A stretch of DNA of 64,000 bases from Cephalopachus bancanus (taxonomy: Eukaryota; Chordata; Mammalia; Primates; Tarsiidae), in the NCBI GenBank assembly GCA_027257055.1, contig JAPVLO010000008.1, positions 18,352,001 to 18,416,000 on the forward strand, read 5' to 3'. Of the stretch, positions 47,216-58,933 are shown piece by piece (position 1 is the first letter of the stretch; every line of letters begins with the position of its first letter). The translations under genes were made by a program, and so were the position numbers. The notes below the pieces were generated by a model. That model saw only the letters and a list, made by a program, of their open reading frames with translations. It ran no database searches and was not told the origin of the DNA.

Positions 47216-48560
47216 AGTGAGAGAAACCAATGAACACGAATAAACTGGTCACAAAGAAGGTTATGGATTCTACTAGAGGGATATAAACAAAAACCCAAAG
47301 AGGACATATGTGGCCGTAATTTATTTTGAGGTGGATTAAAGGGAGTACCTAAAAGAATCAGAACAGGAGCTTGAGTTTTCTTTTAAGTTTTATTTTTATG
47401 AGAAAGTAGGATTTATTGAGAACACAGAAAAGCTCCCATAGTGGAAGGGGACTCAAGGGGGTTGCCTAATCTTGAGACTTCAAATGAGACTGACTTGATT
47501 TCACAACTGTGCTTCTTTCCCAAAGTAAGCAACAGTCTACCATTTCCCTTAAAAATTAAGTATTAAATGAGAGGTGGGAAAAGAAATCAATTTAGAGCAA
47601 TAATAAGAAAGACTAATGCTGGTTCGGGACTGTGTTATAGCAGCCTAATTACAATGATTTATAACCATACAGAAAGGCTCTTTTACTTCCCTGTTTATTG
47701 AGTAACAGCTCACACCGGCCATTACTCCAGATACAACCCATGGGAAATTACCTAATGGGTTCTGCTCAAGAAATATCATTAAACAAGAGCATGTCACTTT
47801 GGCTTCCCAGGATATCTCTCAGGTTATAGCTGAAGGGGATTCTTGAGGCTTGAGCTCCTATTGACAATTACAGAATCCTCTGAGCTTTGCTCTCCATAGA
47901 GACAAATTCCTCCCGCAGCCTCACCAACCCTGACTGAGAAGAGAAGCTGCTATGGGCTGCTGACTAATATCTGGCATATTTAAACCATCTCTGCCGACTT
48001 CCAGGAAACATCCTGGTGTTGCTGCAGCTATGGGTAAAACTCCAGTTCAGAGCAACCTGAAAGGCTTGAAAAAGAGTACTTCAGGAGTGTGAAGGCTTAT
48101 TAAGCAAAGAAGGAACTAGTTTGATGACAGGGCTGAAGATCCTTGAATCCATCTTCAGCATCCTTAAAACAGGGAAAAGCCAGCATTTGGGCTGTTTTAT
48201 GGGACCTCCTTTTTTGGTCATTGGTGGTGGCGAAGGGTGATGACTGTGTCCTCCATTTAAACTCCTCTGGTTTGGACCTGACCAGAGTAGACCCCCCTTC
48301 TCTGCAGTCCTTCCAGCCAGTTCATCTCATTTCAGAATTAAGAATGAGAAAAAAACTGAAGTTTATTGACTTCTAGCTTAGCTTACAATTTGCCAAACTC
48401 CATTGAAGTGTGTGTTTATATAACAGCCCAAATGGTCATGAATTATCCTTAGTTAATAATTTCTTTATAAATTCATAGGACAATGGCATGTAGAAATGGA
48501 AACCGTAAACAGAAGCCTGAAATCTAAAACTTGAGCTTTGTAAGGAAGCTGTAAAAACAG
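47216..48560 (+). other. PDE1C intron, unannotated
   Basis: I recognise no definite element. About 47390-47480 (AGGATTTATTGAGAACACAG) looks faintly like an LTR end, but not enough to call. Confidence 0.5.
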
Positions 48561-48584
48561 TCGTTGAGAGCTTGGCCTCTAGAA

Positions 48585-49150
48585 TCAGCCCATCTGTGTA
48601 GCCTGTGGTTAATTACTTTATCTATGCCTTGGGTTCCTCAACCATAAAATGGGGATGATAATACGAGTTTCAGGTCAATTCCTTATGAGTTGACTTAAGC
48701 AAAATTACTTTTCAGGAAGATCAATTGCTCATTTGTTCCAAAACTGTTAGACAAATGGCTTTAACCAGATTGACAGTTGCTGACAGGAGCAGTTTTGCTG
48801 TGAGAGGAAGATGCAGATGCAAGGCTGGGAGCAGAGGTGAGTCTGGTCTGGTGTGTGAAACATGTACCAGTGGGCAGTCCATGTCACTCAACATAAACAG
48901 ACTGGCCAGTGTTTGCCAGATGGCTACAGTGACATCAAGGAAAAACTCAAACTTGGCAAACATCTTCAGTCATTTGGTGAGCTGGTTATTCAGCAAAATT
49001 AGCAAATTGGCCATTTAGTGACTATCTCTGATGAAGTTGTCTACTCTCAATAACAGTACCTCCATAATGGGATTGTTATAAGAATTTAATAAAATGCATG
49101 CAAGCATTTAGCACACTGCTTGGCATGAATAAAGTGAAAATAAGATAAAT
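48585..49150 (-). mobile_element. MIR SINE split by an unidentified insert
   Basis: Left part (CTCAACCATAAAATGGGGATGATAATA to about 48665) and right part (ACAGTACCTCCATAATGGGA to GCTTGGCATGAATAAAGTGA, from about 49046) together make an antisense MIR. The 380 bp in between are unrelated to MIR and unidentified. Confidence 0.65.
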
Positions 49151-49392
49151 TCTGTTTCTCACACACACACCTTAGAGGCCCTGCTCACTCCAATTATTAT
49201 TAGGATCTTTTTGCTTGAGTAATAATGTATTCTTGGCTTCAGGCAGACTTAAAAGAAAACTGCCATTAGTAAAACTGATAAGAAAAATATCCAGAACTCG
49301 AAAATAAGGCTGGGGGAAGCGACCCCTGATCTTCCCATGTCACACTGGCATATCGTTGAGTAGATCTGCCCAAGGATTATTAGATTATGTTA

Positions 49393-49580
49393 GGCAGGTG
49401 GCAGCATACTTTTTCTGCAAAGAACCAGATACGAAATATTTCTGTTTTCGTGTCTCCAGTGCAACTATTGAACTCAGACAATATGTACATGAATTTGACT
49501 GTGTTTCAATAAAACTTTATTTGCTATAACAGGTGGCAGGCCAAATTGCCCAGGGACCACAATTTGCTGACCACTATTCT
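49393..49580 (+). mobile_element. hAT relic, same family as 46851
   Basis: GGCAGCATACTTTTTCTGCA, CAATAAAACTTTATTTGC and AATTTGCTGACCACTATT follow the same nonautonomous hAT family in sense orientation. The ends are decayed. Confidence 0.75.
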
Positions 49581-50078
49581 TGAAGAACATAGCTGCATTT
49601 AACTTTGCTATTTACTATATGATTCAAGCCTTAGTGCTGTGAAGTCATATGCTAGTTTATAGATTTTTTTATTGATAGAGAAGATAACCCCAAGGTTATG
49701 GTTTTATTGCCTTATAGTATATAACCAGTTTTATCTCTAACCTAGCAATCATATATTTTTTTTATTAATCAATATTTTTTATTATGGTTTTGTGGGGTAC
49801 AGTTAAGGGTTAGGTGTACAATTACATTTCATTCGGGCACCCTGTTGATAAGAGGTGTTTCCCCATCCCCAGACAGATATTTGCTACTGTTAATACCATC
49901 CCCCTTCCCCCCATAGTTTCCCAGTACCATCAGTCATTTTCTTATAGTATTATATTGGATGTTCAAGGTCCATTATATGAGTGAGAACATGTGATACTCG
50001 GATATTTGTTTCTGTGAGAGGTCCCTCAGTATTATAGACTCTAGTTCCATTCAGGTTGCTGCAAAATTCATGATTTTG

Positions 50079-50150
50079 TTCTTTTTTATGGCTGCGTGGT
50101 CTTCCATTGTGCATTTCTTTTTTATGGCTGCGTGGTCTTCCATCGTGCAT
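50079..50150 (-). repeat. 36-bp tandem duplication in L1 ORF2
   Basis: Two 36-bp units (50079-50114 and 50115-50150) differ by one base. On the L1 sense strand this repeats 12 codons in frame, so the ORF2 C-terminus contains CTMEDHAAIKKK followed by CTMEDHAAIKKN. Confidence 0.95.
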
Positions 50151-53100
50151 ATGTACCACATTTTTTTAATCCAGTCCTCTTTTGATGGGCAGCATGGTTG
50201 TTTCCAGGTTCTTGCCATTGTGAACAACACTGCGATAAACATACGTGTGCAGGTATCTTTTTTATAGAGTGATTTGAGTTCTTCAGGGTATATTCCCAGT
50301 AGGGGGATTGCGGGGTTATATGGAAGGTCGATTTTTAGAGCTTTTAGGAATTGCCACACTGCTTTCCACAGAGGTTGCACTAGTTTACACTCCCACCAAC
50401 AGTGTAGAAGTGTTCCCTTTTCACCACACCCTCTCCAGCAGCTGTTATTTTTTGAGTTTTGATAATTGCCATTCTGACTGGAGTTAGGTGGTATCTCAGT
50501 GTGGTTAGGATTTGCATCTCCCTGATGATTAGTGAGGTTGAGCATTTCTTCATGTGTTTGTTGGCTGCATGGATGTCTTCTTTTGTGAAGTGTCTGTTCA
50601 TATCTTTTGCCCATTTTATAATGGGGTTGTTTGTTTTTTACTTTTCGGTACATTTCAGTTCCTTGTAGATCCAGGATGTTAAGCCTTTGTCAGACCTAGA
50701 GTTGGCAATTACTTTTTCCCAGTCTGTAGGCTGTCTCCCTGCTCTCTTGATGGTTTTTTTGGCTTTGCAGAAGCTTGTCAGTTTAATAAGGTCCCACTTG
50801 TCTGTCTTCTCTCTTATGACGTGTGGGTTTCAGGTTTTGTTCAGGAATTGGATGCCAGTTCCAATTTCCATGAGGGTATTTCCTTCCTTTTCTAACATTC
50901 TTATGGTTTCAGGTTTTACATTTAGGTCTCTGATCCATTTGGAGTTAACCTTTGTGCATGGGGATAGATAGGGGTCCTGTTTCAATCTTCTGCATGTGGT
51001 CAGCCAGTTTTCCCAGCACCATTTACTGAATAGGTTCTCCTCTCCCCAGTGGTAGGTGGTGGAGGCTTTGTCGAAGATGAGTTGGTTGAGAAATTGAGGT
51101 TTTGCTTCTGGGATCTAAATTCTATTCCATTGATCTATATGCCTGTTCCTGTACCAATACCAAGCTGTTTTGATGATTGTAGCTTTATAGTAACGTTTGA
51201 AGTCTGGTAATGTGATACCCCTGCTTTGTTTTTTTTTTTTGCTGAGGATTGTTCTGGCTATTTTTGGACATTTGTGTTTCCATGTGAATTCCTGTGTTGT
51301 TTTTTTCTAGGTCTGAGAAGAATGTTGTTGGTAATTTAATGGGTATTGCATTGAATTTGTAGATTGCCTTAGGTAAGATGGACATCTTCAAAATGTTGAT
51401 TCTTCCAATCCATGAGCATGGGATATTTTTCCACTTGTTTGTGTCGTCTTTGATTTTTTTGAGCAGTATTTTGTAATTTTCATTGTAAAGGTCTTTCACG
51501 TCTCTGGTTAGGAAGATGCCAAGGTATTTCATTTTTTTGTGGCTATTGTGAATGGAATTGTGTATTTTATTTGGGTTTCTGTTTGTTTATTATTGGTGTA
51601 GAGAAATGCGATTGTCTTTTGTACATTTATTTTGTATCCTGAGACTTTGCCAAAGACCTTTATCAATGTAAGGAGGCTTTTGACAGATTCTCTTGGGTTT
51701 TCAAGGTACACAATCATATCATCTGCAAAGAGAGATAAGTTGACTTCCTCTTTTCCTATTTGGATACCTCTGATTGCCTCCTCTTCTCTGATTGCTCTAG
51801 CCAGGACTTCTAGTACTATGTTGAAAAGGACGGGTGAGAGTGGGCATCCTTGTCTAGTTCCAGTTTTCAGGGGAATTGGTTCCAATTTTTGTCCATTTAG
51901 GAGTATGCTGGCTGTAGGTTTCTCGTAGATGGCTTTTACTATTTTGAGGTATGTTCCCCGTATGCCTAATGTTCAAGGGTTTTTATCAAGAAGGGGTGCT
52001 GGATTTTATCAAAAGCTTTTTCTGCATCTAATGATATGATCATGTGGTTTTTGTTTTGACACCTGTTGATGTATTTAATTACATTTATGGTTTTATGAAT
52101 GTTGAACCAGACTTGCATCCCAGGAATGAAGCCTACTTGGTCATGGTGGGTGATTTTTGAGATGTATTGCTGAATCCGGTTTTCTAGGATCTTGTTGAGA
52201 ATTTTAGCATCTATGTTCATCAAAGATATTGGCCTGTAGTTCTCTTTCTTTGTTGAATCTTTACCTGGCTTGGGTATCAATGTGATGTTGGCTTCGTAAA
52301 ATGATTTGGGGGAGTTCCATCTTTTACAATCCCTGGAATACCTTCAGTAGAATTGGTATCAGCTCCTCCTTAAATGTCTTGTAGAATTCTGCTGGAAAGC
52401 CATCTGGACCAGGGGTTTTTTTTTTGTAGGAAGATTTCTTATTACGTAGTCAATTTCCTTGATTGTTATTGGTCTATTTAGGGTCTCAATTTCTTCTTTT
52501 TCCAAGCAAAGTAGGTTGTGTGATGTCAGAAAGTCTTCCATTTCCTTAAGGTTTTCAAGTTTGTTTCCATACAAGTGTATGTAGTAGTCTCTAATGATCT
52601 TTTGTATTTCTACAGGGTCAGATGTGACTTCATCTTTTGTGTTTCTGATTGTGCTTATTTGGTTTTTTTCTTGTTTTTTCTTGGTCAGTCTAGCTAGGGG
52701 ACCATCGATCTTGTTTATCCTTTTAAGAACCAGCTTTTTGTTTCACTGATTTTTTGTATTATCTTTTTGTCTTCTATGTCCTGGATTTGGGCTTTTATTT
52801 TGGTGATCTGGATTCTTCTGCTGAAATTAGGGTTTTTGGTCTTGCTTTTCCAGCTTCTTTAGGTGGCTTGTTAGGCTGTGAATTTCTGTTCCTTCCATTT
52901 TCTTCATGTGTGTTTGTAGGGATATAAATTCCCCTCTTACTACAGCTTTCAGGGCATCCCAGAGATTTTGGTAAGATGTTTCTTCATTTTCATTTGTTTC
53001 CAGGTATCTTTTGATCTCTGTTTTGATTTCATCATTGACCCAGGAGTTGTTTAGCATCATGCTGTTTAGTGTCCGTGTCTTTGTGGGTTTTGGGGGGACT

Positions 53101-55079
53101 TTGTTGATGTTAATGTTTATTTTTATTCCACTGTGGTCCGAGAATGTGCATGGTAGAATTTCGGTCCTTTTAAATTAGCTTAAGCTTGATTTATGGCCGA
53201 GTATGTGGTGATCTTAGAATATGTTCCATGTGGTGATGAGTAGAATGTGTATTCTGTGGTCTTTGGATGGAGTGTTCTGTAGGTATCAATTAAGTCCATT
53301 TGGTCCAAAGTCACATTGAGGTTCCGGATCTCCTTGCTGATTTTTAGTCCTGATGATCTGTCTAGGGTTGTGAGTGGGGTATTAAAGTCCCCAGTTATGA
53401 TAGTGTTAGAGTCAATATCTTTCTTTAGTTTTCCAAGAAGTTGCTTTATGAAAGTTGGTGCACCTATGTTGGGTGCGTATATATTTAGGATAGATATTTC
53501 TTGTTGATGGATTGAGCCTTTTATCATTATGTAGTGGCCTTCTGTATCTTTTTTGATTTTTAATAGCTTGAAGGGTATTTTGTTGAAATTAAGATCGCTA
53601 CTCCTCCTTTCTTTTGTATTCCATTTGCCTGAAAGTTTGTGTCCCATCCTCTTACTTTGAGTCTGTGGGTGTCCTTTCTAGTGAGGTGAGTATCTTGAAG
53701 GCAATAGATTGTTGCCTGATGATATTTTATCCATTTTGCCATTCTATGTCTTTTCAGTGGCGCATTTAGTCTATTCACATTTAGGCTAATAATTGAAATG
53801 CAAGAGTTGATCCCTGTCATAAGGTTCTTACAGTGTTGTTCCTGTTTGTTTGTTGTCTTTCTTTGGGTTTTGGAGTTGGTTCATGTGTGTTTTTAATCTT
53901 TTGCCTGTACTCTTGTGAAGAATGCTGTTGTTCTTTTTTCTTTTTCTTCTGTGTTCAGTACTTTCTTAAGTGTTTCTTGTAGAGGTGGTCTGGTGGCAGC
54001 ATAGGTTCTTAGGGATTGGATATCTGGAAAAGATTTCAATTCTCCCTCACTAATGAAGCTTAGTTTGGCTGGGTAGGTTATTCTTGGTTGAAATTGTTTA
54101 TCTTTTAGAACTCTGAAGATAGGGCTCCAGGCTCTCCTGGCCTGAAGGGTTTTTGTGGATAAATCTGCTGCTATTCTAATTGGTTTTCCCTGGTAGGTAG
54201 TCTAGCCTTTTTCTCTTGCTGCCTTTAGGATTTTTTCTTTTATAGCTATTTTGTTTAGGCGAATTATTATGTGTCTGGGAGTTGGTCTTCTCATTTGTTG
54301 TCTTGCAGGGGTTCTCTGAATCTCTTGTGTTTGAATTTTTTCATCTTTGATGAGATGAGGGAAGTTTTCTTGAATGATTTCATGAAATGTTTGTTCCAGT
54401 GTGGCTTCTGTTTCTCTCTCTGCCTCAGGAAGCCCAATTACTCTTAGGTTTGGTCTCTTGAAGTGATCATTCATCTCTTGCAGGTTTTGTTCTGTCTTTT
54501 TGAGCTTCTTTTCTATGCTTTTGACAGTTTGGGTTAGTTCTGTGTTTTGGTCTTCGAGCTCTGAGATTCTTTCTTCTGCTTGGCTGATTCTGCTTTCCAT
54601 GCTTATTAGTCTGTTATTCATTTCCATCACAGTATTCTTTACTGCTGTCATTTCTGACATCAGCTACTTTCTATTTTCCTCTTGTCTCTCCTCAATTTTT
54701 TTAATTCTCTCCATTAATGTCTTGATGTCTGGGTTTGTTGAATGTAACCAGTCATTCTGGGTGTTCTTCATTGTTTGTGTTCCAGAATCTGTTTTCTCAG
54801 TGTCTGATTTCCCAGGGGTCTGTGTGAGATCTACATTCTTCTTTTGGTTTTTCTTCATTTGTGCGGTTTTTTCCCCTCCCTACTTTTTCCTTCCCTCCAC
54901 ATCACCATCTTCTTTAATTCTGTTATTCAGGGGTAAAGGGATTGGTTTTACTTCTGTTTGTTCAATCTCCTATTCTTTATGTATGCCCTCTTACTTTGTT
55001 CAATTCTGGAGTTGCACTGTAGGTTGGGGGTGGTCCTTTTTGCAGTTTTGAGATTTACTTAAGGGGGGAGCTGTGATTC

Positions 55080-56270
55080 AAAATCTATCTGCAGGTCCTG
55101 GTATTCGCTGGCAAGTGTGTGGATAATGTGGAACCCACTTCCCACTGCCTTGGAATCTGTCTGTGCAGTGGGGCTGTAGGCTTACTCCCCGAAATAAAAT
55201 GTGGCTAGCGGAGGGGAGAGAATGGAGCAGATAGTGGGTTGAAGAGGGGAGTGGAGGGATAGAGGAGTAAGGGGGGGGGAAACAAATGAGTGTGCCAACA
55301 AATAGAGAGAGAGGCCTATGCTGAAACAGATAAAAACAATAGACCACAGCTACAGACGAACCAACTCTCATACAAAAATTAAAAAATAAAAATAAAACCT
55401 ATAGTGATGCTAACATACAGGCTAACCAACCACGTTATTAGTGTGCTGTTCCTCTATACAAAGATATGGTTTACAGAGAGAAGAAAAGAGAAGAAAAGGA
55501 AGAGGAAAAAAGAAAAAAAGGAACAATATAGTAGGAATAGAATTAAGTCATTAAATTAATAGAATCAATGAAGCACACTCTGAGACATTTCGTTTAAGTC
55601 CAATGTCCTTTCAGGTCTGATTTCTAGTTTTCTTTTCAAGCTGGTAAATTAATTTGCAGTTAGGGTCAGTTTCCCCTGGTCTGCTATGAAGGACAGTTCA
55701 GATTACCCTCTGTTCACCACTCTGGTCTATGTCTTTATCAAGCTTGTTTCTCCCGTTTTGGTGTTGTTACCTTGAATCGCCAGCAGGTGGTGCTATTTCA
55801 GCTGATTGCCACAGAGGGGGTGAGGCCGGACAGGAACAAAATGCCTGCCTGCCTCAGGGCAGACAACAGGAGACTTAAGACGGGCAGGACTTCTCGGTGG
55901 CAGAAGAGGTGGCAGCTATCCCAGCAGATCTTCCCTGAAGGGGCTTGAAGGACTGAAATGAATTGCCTCTGGCCTGGGTAGTGTGATGTGCTATGGCTGT
56001 CACGGAGGCCGTGGCATTGGCGGCTGCGGTGGCGGCTGGGGGGAGATGATGGGGGGGCGGCGGCGGCGGTGGTGCCGCAGTTTGCGCCGCAGTGACTGTC
56101 CAGTCTGTTGCAATGCCCCAGTGATGGCAACGGCCGAGCTCCGTATGAAGAGCAGGCTGTGATGTTGGGGTCCGCAGCCCCCCGGGGTGAGAGTCAGAGA
56201 CCCACTGCAGCTCTCCTTTGCAGAGGGCTTCACAGTCCGGGTTGCCCCGTTGCCATCTTTTTACCAGTCC
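55080..56270 (-). promoter_or_regulatory. L1 5' UTR / promoter region, GC- and CpG-rich
   Basis: The region upstream of ORF1 in the 49755 L1 becomes CpG-rich near its start, with a (GGC)n block at about 56014-56082 on the + strand. The first bases on the sense strand contain AAGATGGC, matching the YY1-binding core found at the start of the human L1 5' UTR (recalled). It is inferred to hold the internal sense promoter and possibly an antisense promoter pointing at the 56968 exon. Confidence 0.65.
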
Positions 56271-56509
56271 AGCAATCATATTTTAACATATTTCTAGCAT
56301 GCCTATCAATATCCAGCTTTTTAAATGCTCTTAGAATCATCTTCACTATCTCACTGATTTCCTCATAAGTGGTTAAATACATTTTTGACACATCTTCACT
56401 CAACATTTGCAAGAGTCGTGTTTTTCAACTTTTGCAAATTACACTTTGACAAGATCATTAATTAAAACGTAATTTATAGCTATTTTGGAACAATGACAAC
56501 TGTCTGTGA

Positions 56510-56705
56510 GTGATATGCCAGATATTACATTCAGTACTTACATACTTTAAATGCAATTATCATTACATGGGCCTATAAATTAGGTATTAATATTCCCATT
56601 TTGCAGATGAGAAAACTGGAGCACAGAGAAATTAAATAGCTATTAATTGGTAGAGCTTACATTTAGCCTAGGTTTCTCCTCACTCCACAGCCTAGCAATA
56701 AAGCT
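56510..56705 (+). mobile_element. MIR SINE
   Basis: AAATTAGGTATTAATATTCCC, ATTTTGCAGATGAGAAAACT, GGAGCACAGAGAAATTAAAT and TTGGTAGAGCTTACATTTAG follow the MIR pattern in order. It lies between the L1 5' end and the 56968 exon. Confidence 0.85.
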
Positions 56706-56967
56706 GATTTGCCTTTTGTGGAAAATAAACACCATGACTTAAGTACAACCCTATTTAACAGGAACTTTCAGTTTCGATTTCTGGATTATAATTCAATTTC
56801 TAGGACCTAACATGTGGTTACAAAAGATGTTTACACTCAGACATGTACTCCCTCGAGACTATAAAATTATTGCTGTGCTTCCTTTTTAACCTCAACAGGT
56901 TTAAAGATGTTTATAACATCCCCCTTAGCAGTATACATATACTGTTTGTCATGTTTATTACTTTCAG

Positions 56968-57045
56968 GTGACTTGAAAGATGGTAAAAATAAGACAGACA
57001 AGAAGGATCACTCTAACATCGGAAATGATTCAAAGAAAACAGATG
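56968..57045 (+). CDS. PDE1C: PDE1C coding exon: charged tail segment
   Basis: The exon completes Gly and reads DLKDGKNKTDKKDHSNIGND then SKKTD, followed by one base of a Gly codon. It is a Lys/Asp/Asn-rich, probably disordered stretch typical of the PDE1C C-terminal extension. The acceptor is TATTACTTTCAG and the donor is GTAAGA at 57046. The length is 78 bp (26 codons), phase 1 at both ends. If the donor were not used, translation would run 20 further residues (GKSIILITFF...) to a TAG at 57108. The next exon is outside the window. The 5' end of an antisense L1 lies about 0.7 kb upstream. Confidence 0.95.
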
Positions 57046-58600
57046 GTAAGAGTATCATTCTCATTACGTTTTTCCATAAAATGTGCAATTTAATGCAAGC
57101 TTGTTAGAATCATACCTAAAATTGAAATAGTGATTGTTAATATATTCTTACATTATACCCTAAAAAACACTTCACTATATTTAAAGAGTACTATTTTCCC
57201 CTTTCCAGTAATTTACAAATTGTTGTATCTCTTCTCCTCCACGGCACTTTCTCCAAAATAAATGTTTTCTACACTCTTTGTTTTCCCCTTTGCTATTTTT
57301 CCATTAAAACACCATAAACAGTTTATTTTGGACTTGCTGATTGGATGCCTGGAATGGAGTCACACAAACTGGTTTTGATTGGGAATTGTGCAGCATATAT
57401 GAAATTTTCCATGTTTTCAGTTTTTATATTTTTTATTTTTTACCTTGAATGAGTTATTGCTTCTGGTTAAGACAAAAACAGTAATATGTTCAGTGTTATG
57501 TTGGGAGGCAACATCTATGGTTGTAGAATAGAGATTTGCCAGCAAGAATAAGTCTTAAAGGCAATGACAATGCAAAACAAAAGTTAGAACGAACCGCATT
57601 ATAAGGTACTTTGTGATCATTGCTTTTACTTTTCATAAACAACATTCTACTCTTTCTAAAACTAGAAAGTTCAAATTATATCCACACTTTGAACTATAAG
57701 ATTGAGAAACCTACCCTCACCTTTTATATAAACTTCCTTGTTTAAGCTATAGGATGGGCTCTTCCTAGTTATCCTCTTATATGTGGACATGATATTAAGC
57801 TAAAAATGAAAGTTTCCAGCAAGTAATTTTCGTTAGAGTCCCAGACTCTCTCTGGATCATACTTCCCCGGGGACATTGTATTTGATGCTAAATAATAGTT
57901 TGGTTAGAATACCTTTGAAGAACAAATGCTGAGTAATCAGGATGAAGAGTAAGAAGAAATTTGGACATATGTCTATTAAAAAGGAAGCAGTCCCCTCAGC
58001 TTTCAGCCCCAAGCCATTATGACATATTCTTTTTGATTGTGTGCATGAAATCAGTTCTCAAAACATTTGTTTTAAGACCATTTAAATAATTCACTTTAGG
58101 TGTCTTATAACCCAATACCCAAGGGCACACATATCTGCAATTTTTCACCAATTTACTTATGCAAATGGAAATTGCTTACCTAATGAGTGTACCCTTCTTG
58201 AATAACTGTGACTAAGAAGTGAATTACATAGAGATAAAATAGAATTCAAAATGACAATCTCTCATTTGGGCTTTCTTGTGGGTAAAGTGTATTAGACTAC
58301 CAGAGGCTCTTTGCCACACATGATTACCAAGTCAAGGCAACCCAAACCAGAAAATGTACAGTGAAGGAATGGTCTTGACTGTAAACAGAGCACCTGGACA
58401 GCTGCCCCATCTGGCATTCAGTTATTGGCCCACTGCTTCCTGATTTAAGTTCCTGTAGCATAAGAGCCCAGAATAAATCAAGTCCTCATGTTTTAATATG
58501 TGATCTTGGATTCTGTTGTATTTTTATATTGTGGTACAAATATCTGTGTCATGTTGTTGTGTGGGCACTATGGACTAAATGTATCACCTTTTATTTTAAC
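57046..58600 (+). other. PDE1C intron downstream of the last visible exon
   Basis: Unique-looking intron sequence. No repeat, coding remnant or further PDE1C exon was recognised. Confidence 0.6.
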
Positions 58601-58608
58601 TATGCTAT

Positions 58609-58639
<31 letters not shown>

Positions 58640-58659
58640 TTTTAATTTAATTTTTTTTT
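58609..58659 (+). repeat. (TTTA)n and T-rich tail
   Basis: TTTA tetranucleotides pass into T-rich sequence ending in nine T at 58659. On the minus strand it reads as a poly-A tail that has grown into an AAAT microsatellite, adjoining the LTR-like segment. Confidence 0.9.
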
Positions 58660-58933
58660 GAGAGAAAGGAAGTTTATTTCTGCAACCAGGTAACAGGGAG
58701 ACAGACAGTATCATTAGCAAAAATCTGCTCAAAGGCAGTACCAGTTTCTCAGAATTTATACTCCCTAGGCCCTCACACACTCCCAAGGTTAAATTAACAA
58801 CAGTATGACACAAGATCTGCTAAACATCCTTTCACTTACCGCTGAGGCTGAATTAACAAGGCCTACAGGCAGTTACAGCTTGACCCAAGATCTCCTAACC
58901 ATGTTGACATTTCCTTGTATGTGACCACTGACA
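58660..58933 (-). mobile_element. LTR-like segment at the 3' end of an L1
   Basis: Read on the minus strand, the 274 bp begin TGTCAGTGGTCACATAC, contain a TATA-like GAGTATAAATTCTGAG (about 58755-58770) and an AATAAA signal (58673-58678), and end CTTTCTCTC 13 bp later, where a poly-A tract starts. This layout resembles the LTR of a class I endogenous retrovirus (promoter, R, polyadenylation signal). There is no internal viral sequence. Because it ends in poly-A and directly follows the 3' end of the L1 at 58934, it may have been carried here by the L1. Confidence 0.5.

Larger units (their letters stand above)
49755..56270 (-). mobile_element. Full-length L1 retrotransposon, antisense
   Basis: The 3' end is at the left (TTTTGTGGGGTACAGTTAAG). 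ORF2 fragments run rightwards: C-terminus at 50051-50653, reverse transcriptase with [14 protein letters not shown] at 51529-51885 and [20 protein letters not shown] at 51966-52280, endonuclease with ISIISLNVNRLNAPLKRHRM at 53180-53820. ORF1 (coiled coil plus RRPTPRHIIIRLNK) lies at 54202-54858, split by a TAG near 54660. The 5' UTR ends at 56270, sense start GGTAAAAAGATGGCAACGGG. A perfect 11-bp duplication AGCAATCATAT flanks the element (49744-49754 and 56271-56281). Stops and frameshifts mean it cannot encode intact proteins. It is younger than the 34147 copy. Confidence 0.96.
2962..57045 (+). other. PDE1C: PDE1C gene, 3' half (nine coding exons and introns)
   Basis: Conceptual splicing of the nine exons gives 1147 coding bases (382 codons plus one base) without a stop. 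The protein matches the mammalian Ca2+/calmodulin-dependent phosphodiesterase family, which hydrolyses cAMP and cGMP in the cytosol. The residues AIIFSAAIHDYEH and the Lys/Glu-rich tail beginning EEKAKKEAEEKARLAAEE favour PDE1C over PDE1A and PDE1B; this is family knowledge recalled, not searched. Phases run 0-2, 2-2, 2-2, 2-0, 0-1, 1-2, 2-1, 1-1 and 1-1, so every junction is compatible. The calmodulin-binding N-terminus and the first metal-binding histidine motif (HNxxHAADV) are upstream of the window. The frame is still open at the last visible donor, so at least one 3' exon lies beyond the window. Confidence 0.96.

Noticed and set aside
54500..55051. 183-codon plus-strand ORF rich in Ser/Phe
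   Set aside because: It is the antisense shadow of the L1 ORF1 coiled coil and 5' region.
55798..56412. Minus-strand ORFs with poly-Pro and poly-Ala near a GC-rich block, resembling a CpG-island first exon
   Set aside because: The region is the 5' UTR of the full-length L1 with target duplication at 56271, not a host promoter.
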